Source: GCA-002840015 sp033765245 (GTDB lineage: Bacteria > Pseudomonadota > Gammaproteobacteria > Xanthomonadales > Xanthomonadaceae). Taken from it: a stretch of 54,661 nt of DNA. The stretch is from positions 1-54,661 of the forward strand of contig JANRIF010000249.1 in the NCBI GenBank assembly GCA_033765245.1, given 5' to 3'. The notes beneath the pieces were generated by a model, which was not told the origin of the DNA, ran no database searches, and saw nothing but the letters and a program-made list of their open reading frames with translations. Both the position numbers and the translations under genes were made by a program. Below are positions 51,638 to 54,661 of the stretch, one piece after another; position 1 is the stretch's first letter, and the number at the start of each line of letters is the position of its first letter.

Positions 51638-51703
51638 GCCACGACAAATTAATCCAAAGCGAAGCCGCTTCGCGACCTGGTATTAATTAATACGCTGCGG
51701 CTC
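51636..51703. other. Long imperfect foldback, attC-like geometry
   Basis: Outer arms GAGCC/GGCTC and inner arms AATTAATCC (51647-51655)/GGTATTAATT (51679-51688) pair with one unpaired base, around an inner hairpin GCGAAGCCGCTTCGC. The right inner arm also contains the perfect palindrome GTATTAATTAATAC (51680-51693). The geometry resembles an attC site, but RYYYAAC/GTTRRRY ends are missing. It could instead be a terminator-like or regulatory structure between the two genes. Confidence 0.35.
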
Positions 51704-51748
51704 TCTATTCATCACGCATCCTTTGCGCATCGATCATCCTGGTGAAAT

Positions 51749-52114
51749 ATGAAACTGAGTGACTTCATCAATGAAACCCTCGTCGAAATTGCAACGGGGA
51801 TAACTCGCGCGAATGAGTCGCTAAGGGGCACTGGCGCCTTAGTGAATCCTCCGAATATTTATGTCGAACCGAATGATCGCTCCAAGATTTTCGGCGTCTG
51901 GAACAGGAAGGCTCTTGAGATGCACCCGGTTGTAGAATTAATAGAATTCGATGTTGCGCTATCTGTGACAGAGAGTCGTGAAACAAATGCAAAGTCTGGT
52001 GTGTCGCTATCCGTCCTCGAACTAGGAGCTGGCGGCAAATCACTGGGCAGTCGTGGCTCTGAATCAAGGGTGAGGTTCCGTGTACCGTTCATCTTTCCAA
52101 GAGCCGAGCCCTAA
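51749..52114 (+). CDS. Small protein, possibly trypsin-co-occurring domain 2 (trypco2) type
   Basis: A 121-residue protein. An N-terminal helix (LSDFINETLVEIATGITRAN) is followed by a beta-rich C-terminal half (VELIEFDVALSVTES, GVSLSVLELGAGGKS, SESRVRFRVPF). This helix-plus-strand layout and the ELGAGG...SRVRFRVP pattern recall trypco2 proteins, reported as accessory domains in bacterial conflict systems. The match is from memory and the 40-residue linker is unlike the ones I recall, so it is tentative. It is the second gene of a cassette-like segment ending in a well-formed attC-like site that begins at its stop codon. Confidence 0.5.
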   Translation: MKLSDFINETLVEIATGITRANESLRGTGALVNPPNIYVEPNDRSKIFGVWNRKALEMHPVVELIEFDVALSVTESRETNAKSGVSLSVLELGAGGKSLGSRGSESRVRFRVPFIFPRAEP

Positions 52115-52173
52115 CCCGGCAGTCGAGCGCACCTGCGCGAAAAGCCGCGCAGGCCCTCACTTTTAAGTTAGTC
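52109..52173 (+). other. attC-like recombination site 1
   Basis: The left box GCCCTAAC (52108-52115) and the right box GTTAGTCC (52167-52174) pair through CTAAC/GTTAG. The inner arms AGTCGAG (52121-52127) and CTCACT (52156-52161) pair with one extrahelical C. The centre CCTGCGCG/CGCGCAGG (52132-52153) closes with a 6-base loop. This is the fold expected of an integron attC site of about 65 bases; the right box differs from GTTRRRY at one position. Confidence 0.65.
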
Positions 52174-52193
52174 CCCACAGGGAAGATCATCGA

Positions 52194-52508
52194 ATGTCAG
52201 AACTTTTGAAACGCTCCATTGAAGCTCTTAGCGCTTCGGTTAATGTTGCAACCGGCCTCACTCACCCCCTGGATGAGTCTCGTGCAAAAGAGCTTTTCAA
52301 GGCATTGCATGCTTACGGCGAGGTGCTTACATACGATCAGGTTGAGGAGCTTGCCTTGGCCAATCGGTGGCCCGAGCGCCATGCTACGGATCTCGCAGAG
52401 CTTGCCGAGCGCATTGGTAATGGAGGGCGTGTGGTTATAAAACACGCACGGAAATGGGGTGAGCCAACCGTTGCTCGCCTCAAAGCGGAGATTGAGGCTG
52501 GCGCCTAA
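52194..52508 (+). CDS. Small hypothetical protein (possibly DUF1889/YoaC-like)
   Basis: A 104-residue mostly helical cytoplasmic protein. The pattern DESRAKELFKALHAYGEVL, YDQVEELALANRWPERHA and ERIGNGGRVVIKHA resembles, from memory, the small E. coli YoaC (DUF1889) type. No catalytic motif is evident. A GGAAG site lies about 8 bases before the ATG. The stop codon lies in GCCTAAC (52503-52509), as expected for a gene at the end of an integron cassette, but a complete attC is not seen after it. Confidence 0.55.
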   Translation: MSELLKRSIEALSASVNVATGLTHPLDESRAKELFKALHAYGEVLTYDQVEELALANRWPERHATDLAELAERIGNGGRVVIKHARKWGEPTVARLKAEIEAGA

Positions 52509-52556
52509 CAAACAAGGCCACCATTTCACCGCCCGAGTCAATCGGCACGAGTGTAT

Positions 52557-52615
52557 CCGTCGCGGCCAGAGCCGCAATGATCGCAGCTCGTGATGAAGTG
52601 GAGGGGCCGCGACGG
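52557..52615. repeat. 11-bp perfect inverted repeat
   Basis: CCGTCGCGGCC and GGCCGCGACGG are exact reverse complements 37 bases apart, with partial pairing beyond (GAG/CTC). It could be an attC-like stem of another type or the end of a small mobile repeat; no box motifs are present. Confidence 0.45.
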
Positions 52616-52945
52616 CATTCACGCTCGGCGCAGAGTCTTGGCCGCGCCAGTCATCCTTCTGGATCAAGGCGCGTGTCGCGCCCCTGGCTTTCTCCCCAAA
52701 CACTGACCGAGCAAGCGCAGGGAGTGAAGGCGTAGCCGCGTAACAGCCGAACGGTGCAATCGTTGCGTCCCGGTGACCTGACGGTGGCACGGAATCATGG
52801 CTCGAATTTGCACTCGTCCGCCCCTCGTTGGCTCGCACGACGGGCAGCCCCTGAACAACAGGAAACAGTTCACGATTAATTTGTGCCACTCTACTTGATC
52901 GTGGCATATCTTCTACTGTTCTTGTTCCCTACCAGTAGTGACCTC

Positions 52946-53012
52946 GTCCAACCAATCATTCCACCAGACCTGCGCAAAAATCCGCGCAGGCCGGTAAATT
53001 CAAACGTCAGGC
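52946..53012 (+). other. attC-like recombination site 2
   Basis: GTCCAAC (52946-52952), a full RYYYAAC match, and GTCAGGC (53006-53012), one mismatch from GTTRRRY, flank a stem CCTGCGC (52969-52975)/GCGCAGG (52984-52990). The central sequence CCTGCGCAAAAATCCGCG is nearly identical to that of site 1 (CCTGCGCGAAAAGCCGCG), suggesting one family of sites. Length is 67 bases. Confidence 0.6.
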
Positions 53013-53016
53013 GCCA

Positions 53017-53271
53017 TCAATAATGATATCGCAGTTGAGCGATAAGCACTGAATCATCGGCCGCCTTATAGACGATTCTATGTTGCTCGTCGATACGCCG
53101 CGACCAATACCCTGCCAACGCATGCTTGAGCGGCTCTGGCTTCCCTGTGCCCGTGTGCGGTGTCCGGGTGATCTCTTTGATCAGCTCGTTGATGCGCTGC
53201 ACTAATTTCTTGTCGGTCTTCTGCCAGTACAGATAGTCTTCCCACGCTTGCTCGGAAAAGACCAATCTCAC
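53017..53271 (-). CDS. yoeB: YoeB-family toxin
   Basis: An 84-residue ribosome-dependent mRNA endonuclease toxin of the RelE superfamily. The YoeB signatures are clear: FSEQAWEDYLYWQKTDKKLV, RINELIKEI, GTGKPEPLKHALAGYWSRRI and the C-terminal EQHRIVYKA...LIAQLRYHY with catalytic Glu, Arg, His and terminal Tyr. It overlaps yefM by 4 bases. The pair reads opposite to the other cassette genes, as is common for toxin-antitoxin cassettes that carry their own promoter. Confidence 0.93.
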   Translation of the reverse strand: MRLVFSEQAWEDYLYWQKTDKKLVQRINELIKEITRTPHTGTGKPEPLKHALAGYWSRRIDEQHRIVYKAADDSVLIAQLRYHY

Positions 53272-53519
53272 TTGGTCAAGCTCCGCACTTTGCCCTTCCC
53301 GGACTCAAGTGCAGCAATGCTTTCAAGCAGCCGCTGCGCGTTCTTGGGGCTGCGTAGCAGGTAGGAGGTTTCCTCCAGCGCCTTGAAATCGTCTAGCGAC
53401 ATCATTACAACCGCCTGCTGGCCGCTGCGGGTGATGATGATAGGCTCATGATCCTCGCAAACACGGTTCATGGTGTCGGCCAACTTGGCTCGGGCAGTGC
53501 TGTAGGTGATCGCGTCCAC
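53268..53519 (-). CDS. yefM: YefM-family antitoxin
   Basis: An 83-residue Phd/YefM antitoxin. The N-terminal DNA-binding/dimer fold is MDAITYSTARAKLADTMNRV and EPIIITRSGQQAVVMMSLDD, with a C-terminal toxin-binding helix (LLRSPKNAQRLLESIAALES). The start is a GTG at 53519 with a strong AGGAGG site. It neutralises YoeB and represses its own operon through the TTGTACAA sites just upstream (53532-53551). Confidence 0.92.
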   Translation of the reverse strand: MDAITYSTARAKLADTMNRVCEDHEPIIITRSGQQAVVMMSLDDFKALEETSYLLRSPKNAQRLLESIAALESGKGKVRSLTK

Positions 53520-53531
53520 GGGCGCCTCCTT

Positions 53532-53551
53532 TTGTACAACTATTTGTACAA
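53532..53551 (-). promoter_or_regulatory. Double TTGTACAA operator of yefM-yoeB
   Basis: Two perfect TTGTACAA palindromes (53532-53539 and 53544-53551) are separated by 4 bases, 12 bases upstream of the yefM GTG. E. coli YefM-YoeB binds repeats with a TGTACA core, so this is very probably the autoregulatory operator. Confidence 0.85.
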
Positions 53552-53576
53552 TGTCGACCCGGCAGTGTCAAGCGGC

Positions 53577-53630
53577 GGCACCTGACGGACAGGGCGGGAT
53601 CGTGCGCAGCTACGATCTGCAAAGCCCCAA
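53577..53630 (+). other. attC-like site 3 (right box decayed)
   Basis: The left box GGCACCTGAC (53577-53586) is a 9-of-10 reverse complement of GTCAGGCGCC at 53006-53015, the start of the yefM-yoeB segment. It is followed by the foldback GGATCGT/ACGATCTG around GCGCAGC. A GTTRRRY box is not present where expected (CAAAGCC instead). Its centre GATCGTGCGCAGC is shared with site 4. Confidence 0.45.
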
Positions 53631-53866
53631 AGCCCAGCCCCACCCTTCCGAACTTTCCTACACAACAACGCGCCACTTGCCGACAGACACGCGGCGGTGC
53701 GGGCGTCACGCTGTGTCCATGACGTATCCACGCAACCCACTTGCTCCACCCGGATCGCCGGCTGTGCGCTGCGCGCAAGCGGCAGCCGTCGACGCCATCG
53801 ATCAGCGCCACTGCGTCTGTTGGGCATCGCCTTGCGTTGGTCATACCACGGTGATACTGTCGCCCC

Positions 53867-54103
53867 ATGAAAGTCGCCATCTCGTTGCCAGATACAGTGT
53901 TCGATGCGGCGGAGATGCTGGCGCAGGAGCTGAGCATGTCTCGTAGTCAGCTCTATGCCCAGGCGTTGTCTGAGTTCTTGCAGGCTCGAAGTGCTTCGGC
54001 TGTCACTGCAAAGCTCAACGAGGTCTATGGCCGGGAAGATGCGGCTGTTGCCCCCGCGTTGATGCGTGCGCAGGTGGGAGCGCTGACTCATGAGGCGTGG
54101 TGA
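53867..54103 (+). CDS. MazE/PemI-like antitoxin
   Basis: A 78-residue protein. The N-terminus VAISLPDTVFDAAEMLAQEL with SMSRSQLYAQALSEFL is a ribbon-helix-helix DNA-binding fold as in PemI-type or RHH antitoxins. The short acidic/Ala-rich C-terminus would bind the toxin. It overlaps the downstream MazF-like toxin gene by 14 bases, the classic order antitoxin then toxin. Confidence 0.85.
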   Translation: MKVAISLPDTVFDAAEMLAQELSMSRSQLYAQALSEFLQARSASAVTAKLNEVYGREDAAVAPALMRAQVGALTHEAW

Positions 54104-54428
54104 CGTTTGGTGGGCATCGCTGGATGAACCCGTGGGCTCAGGCCCAGGTCTGCGCCGACCTGTTCTAGTCGTGCAATCGAACCCCTTCAACTTGAGCCGG
54201 ATTTCTACCGTTGTCGTATTGGTCATCTCTTCCAACCTCGCGTTGGCGGAGGCGCCTGGGAACGTGCGGCTGAGCAAGAGCGATTCCGGGCTGCCCAAGC
54301 CGTCGGTAGTCAACGTATCGCAGATTCTCACGCTGGATCGAGGGCTGCTGACAGACCGTGTTCGTGCGTTGCCCGGTCGCGTGATGGAGCGCGTCAATTC
54401 GGGCTTGCACTTGGTTTTGGGGCTGTGA
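54090..54428 (+). CDS. MazF/PemK-family mRNA interferase toxin
   Basis: A 112-residue toxin. The N-terminal MRRGDVWWASLDEPVGSGPG, RRPVLVVQSNPFN and the middle VVVLVISSNLALAEAPGNV match the MazF/PemK fold; the RGDVW and RPVLVVQ segments contain the conserved catalytic Arg and the interface. It cleaves mRNA at short sequences (family knowledge; specificity unknown). It is followed 1 base later by attC-like site 4. Confidence 0.9.
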   Translation: MRRGDVWWASLDEPVGSGPGLRRPVLVVQSNPFNLSRISTVVVLVISSNLALAEAPGNVRLSKSDSGLPKPSVVNVSQILTLDRGLLTDRVRALPGRVMERVNSGLHLVLGL

Positions 54429-54429
54429 T

Positions 54430-54484
54430 GCCTAGCGACTGAGGCTAGATCGTGCGCAGCCACGATCTGAGCCGTTTGTTGGAC
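54430..54484 (+). other. attC-like recombination site 4
   Basis: GCCTAGC (54430-54436, one mismatch from RYYYAAC) and GTTGGAC (54478-54484, full GTTRRRY match) flank arms GGCTAGATCGTG (54443-54454) and CACGATCTGAGCC (54461-54473), which pair perfectly except for one extrahelical base. The loop is CGCAGC. This is the best-formed attC-like hairpin in the array. Confidence 0.65.
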
Positions 54485-54661
54485 GACCCCGCTCTCGGGC
54501 GCGAGCGGTGCGCTCTGAATGGATGTCCTGTTGGCGGATCACGCTGCAATGGAGGCAGCGTGCTACTCGCCGAAGCAGCCGTTTGGTTCGGGCACGGCGT
54601 CGCCCCAGTCGAGAGATACATGACCCTGTGCCACGTGCCGATGAAAGCTCGAATAGGGCCA
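54485..54661. other. Start of a further cassette, cut by the window edge
   Basis: These 177 bases follow attC-like site 4. One frame is open to the window end (GSVLLAEAAVWFGHGVAP near 54560-54615) but has no recognised family and an unclear start; a 34-codon frame from ATG 54519 is another possibility. Nothing can be assigned. Confidence 0.3.

Larger units (their letters stand above)
52509..53016. other. Cassette-like DNA without a recognisable gene
   Basis: The 508 bases carry no convincing gene; the longest frames are antisense extensions with no family features. The stretch contains a perfect 11-bp inverted repeat CCGTCGCGGCC (52557-52567)/GGCCGCGACGG (52605-52615), a small CCGA/TCGG hairpin near 52533-52545 that may be what remains of the attC of the preceding gene, and attC-like site 2 at its right end. 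Confidence 0.5.
53520..53866. other. Intercassette region between yefM and mazE
   Basis: These 347 bases include the yefM operator, a decayed attC-like site (53577-about 53630) and about 230 bases leading to the mazE-like gene in which I see no gene. A convincing promoter for the second toxin-antitoxin pair was not identified. Confidence 0.5.

Noticed and set aside
52197..52907. Long minus-strand frame opposite the small hypothetical gene
   Set aside because: It covers the attC-like remnant and the well-formed plus-strand gene 52194-52508, and has no family resemblance or ribosome site.
53540..54463. Long minus-strand frame opposite the MazEF-like pair
   Set aside because: It is antisense to two clearly recognisable toxin-antitoxin genes and crosses attC-like sites; treated as a shadow.

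Overview
The window is a GC-rich gammaproteobacterial chromosome segment. It probably comes from the Xanthomonadales/Lysobacterales: the order rpoE-rseA-rseB-rseC-degP-lepA-lepB-DUF4845-rnc-era-recO, the rpsB-tsf and pyrH-frr-uppS-cdsA-dxr-rseP-bamA-lpxD-fabZ-lpxA-lpxB-rnhB blocks, and intergenic arrays of a GAGTCCC heptamer all point there. The genus cannot be fixed from sequence reading alone. No rRNA or tRNA gene was seen.

Layout. 1-0.59 kb: dispersed palindromic repeats. 0.59-3.3 kb (minus): a YdbL-type lipoprotein and a YdbH/AsmA-like protein, a likely envelope lipid-transport pair that lacks a separate YnbE. 3.4-4.1 kb: a lone receiver-HPt protein. 4.1-13.9 kb (minus): a continuous sigma-E envelope-stress, protein-export and RNA-processing run. 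14.1-16.1 kb: a FadJ/FadB-like beta-oxidation enzyme. 16.6-21.6 kb (minus): an ArsC/YffB-like protein, dapD, glnD and map. 21.8-23.8 kb: rpsB-tsf with a clear promoter and terminator. 24.1-29.6 kb (minus): a tripartite RND efflux operon. 29.8-33.5 kb: tyrA, a cupin, pyrH and a CDF metal transporter. 33.9-45.0 kb: a long envelope-biogenesis operon for ribosome recycling, undecaprenyl and CDP-DAG lipid precursors, MEP isoprenoids, RseP, BamA and lipid A. 45.2-50.1 kb: DUF502, a queuosine-precursor transporter, a DUF885 lipoprotein hydrolase, xseB and ispA.

The genes interlock. RseP at 37.2-38.6 kb is the intramembrane protease that completes the RseA cascade encoded at 9.8-13.9 kb. That sigma-E system monitors outer-membrane assembly, whose factors (BamA, LpxA/B/D) lie in the same 33-45 kb operon. 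UppS, Dxr and IspA all serve isoprenoid supply.

From about 50.1 kb the base composition and gene style change. The last 4.5 kb hold small lower-GC genes: a mini P-loop protein, a YiiX-like permuted papain-fold amidase, a possible trypco2-type protein, a small hypothetical, YefM-YoeB and MazEF-type toxin-antitoxin pairs. Between them lie attC-like folded sites with RYYYAAC/GTTRRRY-type ends and extrahelical bases. In three cases the start of a segment is the near-exact reverse complement of the box at its own end, the signature expected of excisable integron gene cassettes. No integrase gene is in the window, so this is best read as an integrase-less cassette cluster (CALIN) or the distal part of an integron. 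It is the most interesting part of the window.
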